Assembly (NCBI GenBank): GCA_902773195.1
Contig: CACYDL010000022.1
Location: forward strand, 1 to 15,624
Origin: an uncultured Lachnospiraceae bacterium
GTDB lineage: Bacteria; Bacillota_A; Clostridia; Lachnospirales; Lachnospiraceae
DNA: 15,624 bases
Direction of reading: 5' to 3'
The notes beneath the pieces are model-generated. The model was not told where the DNA came from, did no database searches, and saw only the letters and a program-made list of their open reading frames with translations. Position 1 is the stretch's first letter. Each line of letters starts with the position of its first letter. Positions 1 through 7,684 of the stretch are shown here, piece after piece. The position numbers and the translations under genes are program-made.

Positions 1-411
1 AGCAGTTTTTCAGATCCCGATACGATGCGCGTGGCGGTGGCCTATATGCTGAGGCAGACCGAGGAACTGGAGCAGACGAAGGCGCCTGTCGACAACATCG
101 AACGGGCAAAGTCCTTTATCGCGGAGAACATCTCCAATCCCATCACGGTAAAAGACGTGGCAGACTATGTGTATATGAGCCCGGAATACTTCACCAAGCT
201 GTTCAAGAGAGAGACCGGCCAGAATATCAAGGAATATATCACGCTGGCCAAAATCGAAGCGGCCAAGGACATGCTGGAGCACTCCAGCATGTCGGTCGGC
301 ATGGTGGCCCTGGAACTGGGCTATACCAATTTTTCACACTTCTCTCAGGTGTTTCGGAAGTATGAAGACATGTCCCCCAGTGAATACAGAAGCAAACTCG
401 AGGAAGGCTGA
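1..411 (+). CDS. AraC-family transcriptional regulator, C-terminal DNA-binding part (5' end outside window)
   Basis: The reading frame is open from base 1 to a TGA at 409-411, so this is the C-terminal part (136 codons) of a longer protein. The last ~100 residues form a complete AraC/XylS double helix-turn-helix. The first HTH is around ITVKDVADYVYMSPEYFTKL and the second around SVGMVALELGYTNFSHFSQ, followed by the typical KYEDMSPSEYR ending. The short linker before the HTH and the RAKSFIAENIS entry helix resemble YesN-type response regulators, where a receiver domain precedes the HTH; that domain, if present, lies upstream and is not visible. In Clostridia such proteins commonly control neighbouring sugar transport or glycoside hydrolase genes. 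A hairpin follows the stop codon directly. The first ATG seen (base 25) is internal, not the start. The family call is certain; the two-component assignment is inference. Confidence 0.9.
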   Translation, partial: SSFSDPDTMRVAVAYMLRQTEELEQTKAPVDNIERAKSFIAENISNPITVKDVADYVYMSPEYFTKLFKRETGQNIKEYITLAKIEAAKDMLEHSSMSVGMVALELGYTNFSHFSQVFRKYEDMSPSEYRSKLEEG

Positions 412-457
412 AATGGTCTCCGGTTTTGATACTCTTGTTCAAAATCGGAGACCATTT
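411..457. terminator. 19-bp stem hairpin just after the AraC-type regulator
   Basis: Arms 411-429 and 439-457 pair over 19 bp, with a single G-T wobble and a 9-base loop (430-438). The hairpin starts at the last base of the stop codon. It is flanked by AAA and TTT, but no long T run follows on the plus strand, so it may be a weak terminator or a 3' mRNA-stabilising structure rather than a textbook intrinsic terminator. Confidence 0.55.
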
Positions 458-615
458 CGCCTTGCCGCGCCGATTTCATCGGCACCGCACAGCATCCGGG
501 GCGGCATGTTCACGCCGTTCGGATCAGCCTTGAGACGCGCCGCACGGCTCATCATATGGGCGGGAGACTCGGAAATGAACTTGCCGCCGTCGATGAGACG
601 CAATACAAAGTACAT
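439..615 (-). pseudogene. Possible short gene or gene remnant, unidentified
   Basis: On the minus strand, an open frame from ATG 615 to TGA 439-441 (58 codons) has codon usage like the neighbouring genes and reads as a plausible protein tail (YFVLRLIDGGKFISES, then a segment with LKADPNGVNMPPRML and CGADEIG). I do not recognise the family. The ATG has an AAAGGG only one base upstream, too close for a good ribosome binding site, and the frame's stop lies inside the 411-457 hairpin. A strong terminator (626-667) sits immediately upstream. It could be the decayed 3' end of a lost gene, a tiny independent gene, or a chance frame. The plus strand is also open here, which lowers confidence. Confidence 0.25.
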
Positions 616-625
616 ACCCTTTGCC

Positions 626-667
626 AAAAAGAGAGAGAGAATCCTTTCGGATTCTCTCTCTTTTTTT
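626..667. terminator. Bidirectional intrinsic terminator
   Basis: Perfect arms GAGAGAGAATCC (633-644) and GGATTCTCTCTC (649-660) enclose a 4-base loop. They are extended by an A-rich left flank (626-632) and a run of seven T (661-667). Each strand ends in a U tract, so it can stop transcription both from the left (plus) and at the end of the five-gene minus-strand operon whose last gene stops at 778. About 110 bp (668-777) between it and that gene hold nothing I can identify. Confidence 0.88.
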
Positions 668-777
668 GACGCCGTCAGCTTGTCAAGAAAGCCCTTGCGG
701 CCTTTTTGCGCTTCTGCCGCCGCGCATTTTGACAGTCTCCTTTGCACTTTTCACGGGAAGCCATAGCGGTCTCATGC

Positions 778-1206
778 TCAGGGAGAAGGAAACGCGAAAA
801 GATTCAGCCCGACTTCGCTGTCCAGCCTGCGGCCGACCGCGCCGTCAAGCTTCCGCACGACCATCTCGCAGGTGGCGGAAATGCGGCACTCGTTCAGATG
901 CCCGCCGATGACGCTCATGTCTTCCCTGCAGAGATTGATATGCAGATGGAAATAGGGCTCGCCCTCCTTTTCCGTGATGGTCCCCAGCAGAGAAGTGATC
1001 TCCATCGGGCCGTCGAAGGTATGTTTGCGGTATTGCTGCTGCCCGACGTTGTAAAGGCCGATCACGGCATGGTCGGCAGCCCCAAGGGCCTCGATTGCGG
1101 CGAGAGACACGTTTTCCTTCCTGCAAAACGCCGTCAGAGAGGAAAGGATTTCCTCTCCCCGGTCGAGCCGGATCACGTATGTGTCGTCGAAAAGTCTGTA
1201 TTCCAT
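778..1206 (-). CDS. PPC/DUF296 domain protein
   Basis: A 142-residue protein consisting of a single PPC (plant and prokaryote conserved, DUF296) domain, the usual length for bacterial stand-alone members. The diagnostic part is the metal-site pattern YFHLHINL (His87, His89) followed by IGGHLNE (His103), preceded by the LGAADHAVIGLYN and MEITSLLGTI strands. Bacterial PPC proteins form trimers; their biochemical role is poorly defined despite the frequent label DNA-binding protein. ATG 1210-1212 would add two residues, but the AAGGGG sits 7 bases before the second ATG, so the start at 1206 is preferred. It is the last gene of the operon, 105 bp after the dehydrogenase gene and ahead of the terminator at 626-667. 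That 105-bp spacer is GC-rich and I see no terminator in it. Confidence 0.88.
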   Translation of the reverse strand: MEYRLFDDTYVIRLDRGEEILSSLTAFCRKENVSLAAIEALGAADHAVIGLYNVGQQQYRKHTFDGPMEITSLLGTITEKEGEPYFHLHINLCREDMSVIGGHLNECRISATCEMVVRKLDGAVGRRLDSEVGLNLFAFPSP

Positions 1207-1311
1207 TATCATTCCCCTTTTTGTTTTCTCGGCGGGCCGGCCGGGCTCAAACAGACTGCCGCACGGTGCTCGCAGGCAGAATCCCGGGACGGTTCCCGTA
1301 CTCCGTGCCCG

Positions 1312-2343
1312 CTAAACGATTCCCGGTTCGATTATGACCTTGATCGAGTCTCCGCTCATCTGCATATGAATGGCTTCCTCCAGCTTTTCCACAGGATAGG
1401 AATGCGTGATGATGCGGTCGAGCCGGATCCTGCCGGAGGCGATCAGCCCGGCAGCCCGTTCCTGCGTATCCGGATTGATAAAGGAACCGTTGATTTTCAG
1501 CTCCTTCTGGAATACGTCCTCAAGGGCCAGGGAGTAGTGCGCGCCCGCGCTCGGAACGCTGAAGAGCATAATTTTCGCGCCCCTGTCCGCAATCGAAAAG
1601 GCCTGCTCCGTCGCCTGGAGCTTGCCGGCACATTCGATCACGACGTCGACGCCCGGACGGCCGACAACAACCGCAAGCTGTTCCCGCAAATCCCCCTTCG
1701 CGGGGTTTATGACCGCATCCGCCCCCAGCTCTTCGGCGATCTCCCGCCGATTATCCTTTCGGGAGCTCAAAATCACCTTGGAGGCGCCGGACAGCCTCGC
1801 CAGCTGCAGCATGATCAGGCCGATCGCGCCGTCTCCTATGACGCACACGGTATCCCCGGCGCGGATGTTGAGAAGATCGATCCCGTGAAGGCAGCAGGCG
1901 AGCGGCTCCGTCATGGCGAAATAGCGAAGGGGAAGCGCGGAATCGATTTTCCGGCACTGCTTTGCGGGCACAACGCACTTTTCCGCAAATCCGCCGTCAC
2001 GGTTTACACCGATCGCCGTGAGGTGTTCACAGTGCTGCTTTTTCCCGATTGCGCAGAAATGACAGCTTCCGCAGTAGATATTCGGGTCCACCGTCACCCG
2101 GTCGCCGACGCGGAGCTCCGTGACAGCGCATCCGGTTTCCGCGACGACACCGGCCAGTTCATGGCCGAGGACGACCGGCGGCGTTACCTCGGCCGAGCCT
2201 TTGTCCCCATGGTAGATATGCACGTCCGTCCCGCAGATGCCGCAGGCGGCGACGCTGAGCACCACCTCGTCGGGGGCCGGCCGGCGGAGCTCCACCTCCC
2301 GCGTCTCAAACTGCTGATTGCCCAAAAAGTACGTTGCTTTCAT
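1312..2343 (-). CDS. Zinc-dependent medium-chain alcohol/polyol dehydrogenase
   Basis: A 343-residue medium-chain dehydrogenase of the sorbitol/threonine dehydrogenase group, full length. Catalytic zinc ligands are Cys37 (CGICGTD), His61-Glu62 (GHE) and probably Glu146 (TEPLAC). The structural zinc loop has Cys91, Cys94, Cys97 and Cys105. The Rossmann motif GDGAIG (170-175) binds the cofactor. After the second beta strand the sequence is SSRK (193-196) rather than an acidic residue, which in this family favours NADP(H); this is inference. It would oxidise a sugar alcohol or sugar, or run in reverse. The start at 2343 follows AAGGAG with 7-base spacing; an in-frame upstream extension lacks a ribosome binding site and overlaps the hydrolase gene. 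The gap to the upstream hydrolase gene is 38 bp, indicating co-transcription. Substrate cannot be read from the sequence. Confidence 0.92.
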   Translation of the reverse strand: MKATYFLGNQQFETREVELRRPAPDEVVLSVAACGICGTDVHIYHGDKGSAEVTPPVVLGHELAGVVAETGCAVTELRVGDRVTVDPNIYCGSCHFCAIGKKQHCEHLTAIGVNRDGGFAEKCVVPAKQCRKIDSALPLRYFAMTEPLACCLHGIDLLNIRAGDTVCVIGDGAIGLIMLQLARLSGASKVILSSRKDNRREIAEELGADAVINPAKGDLREQLAVVVGRPGVDVVIECAGKLQATEQAFSIADRGAKIMLFSVPSAGAHYSLALEDVFQKELKINGSFINPDTQERAAGLIASGRIRLDRIITHSYPVEKLEEAIHMQMSGDSIKVIIEPGIV

Positions 2344-2381
2344 AAAACCGATCTCCTTGAGATGATGTGCGGCGCGGAGCC

Positions 2382-3158
2382 TCAGCGCTCCGGAAAATCG
2401 CAGGCAGCCCGCTCCCCCCTGACCGGGAAATCGCCGAAGACGTGCCGCAGGAAGCGAACGCTCGCAGGGAACCACGCCTGCGCGTCCGGATTCACCATGG
2501 CCTGATTGGTCCCGGCCTCCGCCGCTCTGCCCAGAGAGAATCCATGCTCCCCGGTCGGATAGATATGCATCTCGAAATAGCGTTTTTTCTCCGCCATGGC
2601 CGCGGCGAAGCGGAGGCTGTGGCGGATGGGGACGACCGCGTCGTCCGAGGTGGCGAAAAGGAAGGCCGGCGGCGTCTCGGCGCTGACGAACTGATTTGTC
2701 CCCGGAATCTGTTTTTTCAGTCTTCTCCCGACCTCCTTGAGGATGCAGGGATAACCCAGGATCATGGCGTTCACCTTATCTTCGGCGACTGTCCCCATCG
2801 CCGAGGCCAGATGCCCGCCGGCTGAAAAGCCGATTACGCCGATACGGTCGGGATCGATGTGAAGCTCCCGGGCATTTTCGCGAACATAGCGCAGCGCCGC
2901 CTGCGCGTCCTCGTAGCTGCGTTCCCAGGGGACGTCCGCTCCGGCGGAATAGCGGAGGATAAACGCGTTGAAGCCCTCCGCAAGATAGGCCAGCGCGATC
3001 GGCTCCGCCTCCCGGTCCGAGCAGAAATAATAGCCGCCGCCGGGAAAGACAAGCATCGCCGGGCGGATATCGGCCGTCGGCATCTCCGGGCTCAGGTCCT
3101 GAACGTAGCAGCTCAGCTTTGCGCCGTTAGGTTCCAGCGTACAGTCAAATACTTTCAT
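2382..3158 (-). CDS. Alpha/beta-hydrolase, acetyl-xylan-esterase-like (Aes/COG0657 type)
   Basis: A 258-residue cytoplasmic alpha/beta-hydrolase with no signal peptide. The oxyanion region is FPGGGYYF (near 38-45), the nucleophile elbow is GFSAGG with Ser112, the acid is Asp172 or Asp173 in the SDDAVVP segment, and the base is His205 in GEHGFS. This arrangement is typical of esterases that remove acetyl or other acyl groups from sugars and plant oligosaccharides. The conserved WERSYEDAQAALRYVRENA segment is also usual in that group. ATG 3158 has an AGGAG 6 bases upstream. It lies 35 bp after the GH31 gene and 38 bp before the dehydrogenase gene in one operon. The context suggests it deacylates an imported oligosaccharide or glycoside so the glucosidase can act; this role is inferred. 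Confidence 0.87.
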   Translation of the reverse strand: MKVFDCTLEPNGAKLSCYVQDLSPEMPTADIRPAMLVFPGGGYYFCSDREAEPIALAYLAEGFNAFILRYSAGADVPWERSYEDAQAALRYVRENARELHIDPDRIGVIGFSAGGHLASAMGTVAEDKVNAMILGYPCILKEVGRRLKKQIPGTNQFVSAETPPAFLFATSDDAVVPIRHSLRFAAAMAEKKRYFEMHIYPTGEHGFSLGRAAEAGTNQAMVNPDAQAWFPASVRFLRHVFGDFPVRGERAACDFPER

Positions 3159-3193
3159 CCTTCTCTCCTTTCGCGCTCTTGCGCCTTCTCCCG

Positions 3194-5173
3194 TCACAGC
3201 AGGACGATGTGTTCTTCCCCGTACTCCTTCGTATTGCCGTCGTCGTCGTACAGCTCATAGGGCCGATCTGCCTCGCCGAACGACAGCAGCTCCAGCTCGC
3301 TCACCGGAAGGTTCACCGTGTATTCAAAGCCCTCCGGAGCGAGCGGGAGCTTTTTCCCTTCGCGCAGGAAAATGCATACGTCGCCCAGGGGCATGTCCAC
3401 GTAGTGGGTCCCCGGCTCCAGATCCTCGGAGGAACAGAGCTTGTCGCCGGTGAAGTGGAGCGCCCTCATTCTCTCCGGAAGATACACCATACGGCCGGAA
3501 CGGTTCTGCTCCATGACCGGCGCGATCATGATCTCCTCGCCGATCATGAGCTGGTCTTCGATCTCTCTGGCGATCCTGTCGTGCCCGTAGACGAATCCCA
3601 TCGGCCGGAACATCATCGTCCCGCGAACGGCTGCTTTCATATATTCGGAATACAGATACGGAAGGAGCCGGTAGCGCAGCTTGATCACGCCGCGCGACAG
3701 GGCCTCGTTGGAGAAGCGGTAAACCTCCTGCCGGCGGGTCCCGATGGCCGAGTGGTTGCGCATAAGCGGGGTGAAGACAGAGACCGACAGCCAGCGGAGC
3801 AGAAGATCCTCCGTGGTATCCTTGCTGAAGCCGCCGCAGTCCGCCCCCGTGTACAGGAAGCCGCACATGTTCAGGGAGGGCATCATGCGGAAGTTCATGC
3901 GCAGGTGATCCCACCAGGAATTGTTGTCGCCCTGCCAGACGCCGCCGTACCGGTGCATGCCGATGAAAGAGCCGCGGGAAAACAGAAGGATCCGTTTTTC
4001 CGGCTCCAGCCGCTCAAAGGCCTCGCCGGCAGAGCGCGTCATGAAATAGCCGAAGAGATTGTGGACGTCCCGATGCTTGTATGTCCTGCCGCGATACCGG
4101 TGGTAAAAGGCGTCCAGCATGATGCCGTAGCGGTCCAGAAGCTGTTTCTGCTTTTGCTCGAACTCGTCATAGACTTTGTCATCCACGTGGTCCAGACTCT
4201 CGATCAGCTTCAGCAGCATATCCTTCTCCTTGCGGATATAGAAGACGGAAGGCTCGTTCATGTCATTCCAGAAGCCGTCGATGCCCTTCTCGGTGAGGAA
4301 ACGGTACTGCTCGCCAAACCACCGCCGGGCGTCGTCGTTCAGGAAATCGGGGAAGCAGCAGTCCCCCGGCCAGACCCCGACAACAACGTCTTCTCCCGCC
4401 TCATCCTTGACGAAATAGCCTTTCTCATGCGCTTCCGAATAAAGAGCGTTGTCCGGGTCGACGCGGATCCCCGCGTCGATGATCGGGATGAGGTGGATAT
4501 GGTCCCGCCGCATCTCCTCAACAAAAGCCTCAAACGCGGGGAAGGCCTTCGTGTTGATCGTAAAATCGGCATAGCCGTCCATATAATCGATATCCAGGTA
4601 AAGCATGTCCAGCGGGGTCCCCGCCTCACGGTGGCGGCGGACCACCTCCCGGACCTCCTCCGCCGACTGATAGCTCCAGCGGCACTGACCGTAGCCGAAG
4701 GCCCATTTCGGCGGGATATAGCTCCGGCCGATCAGGCGCCTGAACTGCCGGACGATGTCGTCCGGATCCTCGCCGTCGATCACATAGACGTCCACATTCC
4801 CTTTGTCGAGCGTGATGGACATCGTGTCGCCGCGCGTGTAGCCGATATCCCAGGTGATAAATTCCGGCGTGTCCAGAAACAGGCCGCGGTGCTCCCGTCC
4901 GGAGAGCAGGAGGAAGTTGTGCGCCGCATAGAGAGACTGCGCGGTCTCCTCATGGAACGGCTCGTCCGTTGTGATGCTCTTGTAGATCCACCCGCGCTTG
5001 TTGATCCCGCGCACCTGTTCGCCCAGGCCGTAGACGATCTCCTCGGGCGCGAGAGAATACTGGAACCTGTGTCCGTCCCCCTGCAGGAACAGCTCCTCCC
5101 GGGGCGCTTCCTGCACGGAAAGAACGACGGAATCCGTCTCGATCGGGCATCCGAAGCGAAATTTTCTGATCAT
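3194..5173 (-). CDS. GH31 alpha-glucosidase
   Basis: A 659-residue GH31 retaining alpha-glycosidase. The nucleophile is Asp304 in FWNDMNEPS and the acid/base is Asp416 in WQGDNNSWW. Other GH31 landmarks are DIDYMDGY (194-201), IPIIDAGI (229-236) and LYTGADCGGF (440-449). The N-terminal beta domain includes YGLGEQVRGINKRG. Length, the MIRKFRFG start and Trp166 in GQCRW match what I remember of the Blautia obeum alpha-glucosidase, in which the equivalent tryptophan is linked to preference for alpha-1,6 (isomaltose-type) substrates. No signal peptide, so it acts on imported alpha-glucosides. ATG 5173 is preceded by AGGAG at 6 bases. It is second in the operon, 130 bp after the isomerase gene. 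A sulfoquinovosidase role is unlikely because the nucleophile motif is the canonical glucosidase one. Confidence 0.95.
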   Translation of the reverse strand: MIRKFRFGCPIETDSVVLSVQEAPREELFLQGDGHRFQYSLAPEEIVYGLGEQVRGINKRGWIYKSITTDEPFHEETAQSLYAAHNFLLLSGREHRGLFLDTPEFITWDIGYTRGDTMSITLDKGNVDVYVIDGEDPDDIVRQFRRLIGRSYIPPKWAFGYGQCRWSYQSAEEVREVVRRHREAGTPLDMLYLDIDYMDGYADFTINTKAFPAFEAFVEEMRRDHIHLIPIIDAGIRVDPDNALYSEAHEKGYFVKDEAGEDVVVGVWPGDCCFPDFLNDDARRWFGEQYRFLTEKGIDGFWNDMNEPSVFYIRKEKDMLLKLIESLDHVDDKVYDEFEQKQKQLLDRYGIMLDAFYHRYRGRTYKHRDVHNLFGYFMTRSAGEAFERLEPEKRILLFSRGSFIGMHRYGGVWQGDNNSWWDHLRMNFRMMPSLNMCGFLYTGADCGGFSKDTTEDLLLRWLSVSVFTPLMRNHSAIGTRRQEVYRFSNEALSRGVIKLRYRLLPYLYSEYMKAAVRGTMMFRPMGFVYGHDRIAREIEDQLMIGEEIMIAPVMEQNRSGRMVYLPERMRALHFTGDKLCSSEDLEPGTHYVDMPLGDVCIFLREGKKLPLAPEGFEYTVNLPVSELELLSFGEADRPYELYDDDGNTKEYGEEHIVLL

Positions 5174-5203
5174 GCTGCTCTCCTTTCTTTTCCCTGTGTA
5201 CTC

Positions 5204-5235
5204 AGCCGGCAGGGGCAATCCCATATCTGCCGGCT
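5204..5235 (-). other. Hairpin in the leader of the GH31 gene
   Basis: Nine-base arms (5204-5212 and 5227-5235, core GCCGGCAG / CTGCCGGC) pair across a 14-base loop. They lie within the 130-bp gap between the isomerase stop and the GH31 start. No T run follows, so this is more likely an mRNA processing or stability element than a terminator. No convincing promoter was found in this gap. Confidence 0.35.
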
Positions 5236-5303
5236 TGCTCCGTGCCGTGTGTTTTGGCTCGATATACCCATGGAATCCCCTTTTTTCGGGTGCTATACTC
5301 CAC

Positions 5304-6143
5304 TCATATCCGATTTGTGATCCCGAGTTCCCTCAGCCGATCGAGCTGAGCGTTGATGCGCTCGGGATAGATGTGTCCGTCAGCGTCGTAAGCGACGGAT
5401 TCCAGCGTGAAACAGGCGTCATACCCTGTGGAACGTACAAACGTGAAAAACTGCTCAAAATCGATCGTCCCTTCTCCGATCGGCAGCGGCTTCAGGCATG
5501 ACCAGTCATGCGGCGCGCCGCCGTAGTCGTTGAGATGATAGTGTCTGATATGTCCTTCCCGCCACAGCCAGCTGTAATCATCCTCGTAGAGGGAGGCAAG
5601 CTGGCCGTGAAAGGCGGCCATTTTGGTATCGAACACGAAGCGGACATTGGGATAGCGCTCCCGCAGCTCGCACCAGCGGCTGAGCGGGTCGGCTTTTACG
5701 CAGACGACGTTTTCGATCAGCAGCTGCTCTCCGTAGTCGGCGGCGATGGCGGCAAGCCGGCCATATGCGGCGAGGTTGTTTTCAAAGGCGCTGTCAGACG
5801 TCCTTCCGTTCCACAGATGGAGGACGATGCTGTCCGCGCCCAGCTTTTGCGAGAAATCGCACTCGATCTCAAAGAAGCGAAACGCCTCTGCCGTGAGATC
5901 GCTTCTGCCGGAGCCGAGATACTCTCCCGTGTACTTTTCACAGTGCGTGACGGGGATGTACATGCCCAGATCCCTGGTAAATGCGGCGATCTCGGCCGCC
6001 TTGCCATACCACGAATCGTAGATCATGAATTCATAGCCGTCACAGTCCAGCACGCGGCTGAGCGGCTCTAAAAGTCGGTAATCCCGATGATTGGGAATCG
6101 CCACCAGGGCGCCGGTAGAGCAGAGTATTCTTGCCACGTTCAT
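5304..6143 (-). CDS. Sugar (phosphate) isomerase/epimerase, xylose-isomerase-like TIM barrel
   Basis: A 279-residue TIM barrel of the AP-endonuclease-2/xylose-isomerase-like superfamily (ketose epimerase, IolE and IolI relatives). Four likely metal ligands stand at barrel strand ends: Glu144 (LLIENV), Asp172 (VFDTK), His201 or His203 (HYHLND) and Glu248 (FTLESV). GEGTIDFEQFF near 223-233 is the usual penultimate segment. The reaction is probably isomerisation or epimerisation of a sugar or its derivative; the exact substrate is unknown. The AGGAGG lies one base from ATG 6143 but 7 bases from an in-frame GTG at 6137, so the true start may be GTG 6137. It is the first gene of the minus-strand operon, starting 39 bp from the divergent MATE gene. 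There is no signal peptide. Confidence 0.87.
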   Translation of the reverse strand: MNVARILCSTGALVAIPNHRDYRLLEPLSRVLDCDGYEFMIYDSWYGKAAEIAAFTRDLGMYIPVTHCEKYTGEYLGSGRSDLTAEAFRFFEIECDFSQKLGADSIVLHLWNGRTSDSAFENNLAAYGRLAAIAADYGEQLLIENVVCVKADPLSRWCELRERYPNVRFVFDTKMAAFHGQLASLYEDDYSWLWREGHIRHYHLNDYGGAPHDWSCLKPLPIGEGTIDFEQFFTFVRSTGYDACFTLESVAYDADGHIYPERINAQLDRLRELGITNRI

Positions 6144-6182
6144 GCCTCCTCGAAAGGGATGGACAGGGAAAGGGGTAATTGG

Positions 6183-7565
6183 ATGAAAACGGAGAAACCT
6201 GTATGCTTGTTTCGCATGGGGGACAGCATGGATATGAGCTCCGGACCCCTGCTGGGGAAAATGATCGTCTACGCCGTTCCGATTGCCCTCTCCGGCCAGC
6301 TCCAGCTTTTGTTCAACGCCGCGGACCTTGTCGTCGTCGGACGTTACAGCGGCGCTCTTTCCGTAGCGGCGATCGGGTCCACGAATGTGATGATCAACCT
6401 GATCGTCAATTTCTTCATCGGCTTTTCCGTCGGCGCCGGCATCGCCGCGGCGCAGGCGATCGGAGCCGGCGATCGGGAGCGGACGGCAAAGATCGTTCAC
6501 ACGGCCGTTCCCGCAGCCCTGTTTTTCGGCCTGCTGCTGACAGGGATCGGTCTGCTCGGGAACCGGTGGTTCCTGCGCCTGCTCGGGACCCCGTCGGATG
6601 TGGTGGCGCTTGCCGCCGTCTATATGCGCCTCTACTTTTTAGGAACTGCCGGCACGCTGCTGTACAATTTCGGCGCCGCGATCCTGCGCGCGGCGGGAGA
6701 TACGCTGCGGCCCCTGGTGTATCTGACGATCGCAGGCGTTCTGAACCTCCTGCTGAACCTCCTGTTTGTGCTGGTATTCCAGATGGATGTGAGCGGGGTG
6801 GCGCTCGCGACCGCGATCTCCCAGTGGCTGTCAGCCGTGCTGGTCCTGCGGGCCCTGCGGCGGCGGCAGGACGCCTGCCGGCTTGAGCCGGAAAAGCTTT
6901 CCGTCGACCTGCGCATCCTCCGCCAGATCCTGCGCGTGGGGATGCCCGCCGGGATTCAGAGCGCCATGTTCTCCATCTCCAATGTGATCATTCAGGCCTC
7001 GGTCAACTCCTTCGGTTCTCTCGTCACATCGGGAGCCGCCGCGGCGGGAAGCCTGGAGGGTTTTGCGTGGCTGCCCATGAACGCGATCTATCAGGCGTCC
7101 ATGTACTTCACAGGACAGAACTACGGAGCCGGGCAGTTTGACCGCATCAAGCGAATCTGCAGGACAGCCCTGGCCGCCGTGGCTGTCACGGGGCTGTGTC
7201 TCGGCGCCGGCATGTATCTGCTCGGGCCGAAGCTCCTGTCGCTGTATCTCCCGGATTCTCCGGAGGCGATCGCATACGGGATGATGCGGCTGCGCTTTGT
7301 CTGCCTGCCGTATATGCTGGCAGGGATTCAGGACGTGATGACCGGTGTCATACGCGGAATGGGCCATTCGCTGGAGCCGATGCTGATTTCCGTGTTCGGG
7401 ATCTGCGGCATCAGGATGCTGTGGGTCGCCACAGCCTTTCAGCTCCCGCGCTTTCACAATGTGGGGGCCCTCTACTTCTCCTACCCGCTGTCCTGGGCGA
7501 TCACCTTTGTCCTGCAGAGCATCTGCTTTGCCCTGCTGTTTCGCCGGTACCGGGGGCGGGGTTGA
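6183..7565 (+). CDS. MATE-family multidrug/metabolite efflux transporter
   Basis: A 460-residue integral membrane protein with about 12 hydrophobic segments in two homologous halves, the standard MATE (NorM/DinF) layout and length. Typical landmarks are the amphipathic GPLLGKMIVYAVPIALSG entry, NAADLVVVGRYSG before helix 2, FSVGAGIAAAQAIGAGD, ILRAAGDTLRPL, and the second-half repeat VGMPAGIQSAMFSISN. MATE proteins export cationic drugs or metabolites using a sodium or proton gradient. The start at 6183 has AGGGG 7 bases upstream; earlier in-frame ATGs overlap the divergent gene and lack ribosome binding sites. It is monocistronic, ended by the hairpin at 7585-7623, and divergent from the GH31 operon. 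Any link to sugar metabolism is only positional. Confidence 0.93.
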   Translation: MKTEKPVCLFRMGDSMDMSSGPLLGKMIVYAVPIALSGQLQLLFNAADLVVVGRYSGALSVAAIGSTNVMINLIVNFFIGFSVGAGIAAAQAIGAGDRERTAKIVHTAVPAALFFGLLLTGIGLLGNRWFLRLLGTPSDVVALAAVYMRLYFLGTAGTLLYNFGAAILRAAGDTLRPLVYLTIAGVLNLLLNLLFVLVFQMDVSGVALATAISQWLSAVLVLRALRRRQDACRLEPEKLSVDLRILRQILRVGMPAGIQSAMFSISNVIIQASVNSFGSLVTSGAAAAGSLEGFAWLPMNAIYQASMYFTGQNYGAGQFDRIKRICRTALAAVAVTGLCLGAGMYLLGPKLLSLYLPDSPEAIAYGMMRLRFVCLPYMLAGIQDVMTGVIRGMGHSLEPMLISVFGICGIRMLWVATAFQLPRFHNVGALYFSYPLSWAITFVLQSICFALLFRRYRGRG

Positions 7566-7584
7566 CAGATGGGAACAGATGAGA

Positions 7585-7623
7585 AAACGGAAACGCCGCT
7601 GTGCTGCAGCGGCGTTTCCGTTT
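7585..7623. terminator. Bidirectional terminator between convergent genes
   Basis: A perfect 17-bp stem (7585-7601 with 7607-7623) with a 5-base loop begins 19 bases after the MATE stop codon. The right side is T-rich (TTTGTTT) and the left side A-rich (AAAACGG), so it can end both the MATE transcript and the opposing minus-strand operon whose last gene stops at 7685. Confidence 0.9.
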
Positions 7624-7684
7624 GTTTCACCGGAGCCCTTGTACAGAGATGCCGCAAGGCCGAAGCATTCCCGGGCGGCGGGCG

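Noticed and set aside
1213..1311. GC-rich inverted repeats between the dehydrogenase and PPC genes as a terminator or attenuator
   Set aside because: Arms are only about 5 bp and no T run follows; in such GC-rich sequence these arise easily by chance.
742..2505. Very long open frame on the plus strand (587 codons)
   Set aside because: It is antisense to the dehydrogenase, PPC and hydrolase genes, which have clear motifs and ribosome binding sites. The translation is Arg/His/Pro-rich and resembles no family, as expected of a GC-rich antisense frame.
3194..5173. GH31 protein as sulfoquinovosidase or alpha-xylosidase
   Set aside because: The WNDMNEPS nucleophile motif and overall resemblance to the Blautia obeum alpha-glucosidase favour alpha-glucosidase; no sulfosugar pathway genes nearby.
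3179..5320. 713-codon open frame on the plus strand
   Set aside because: Antisense to the GH31 gene; no motif, no ribosome binding site, composition typical of a mirror frame.
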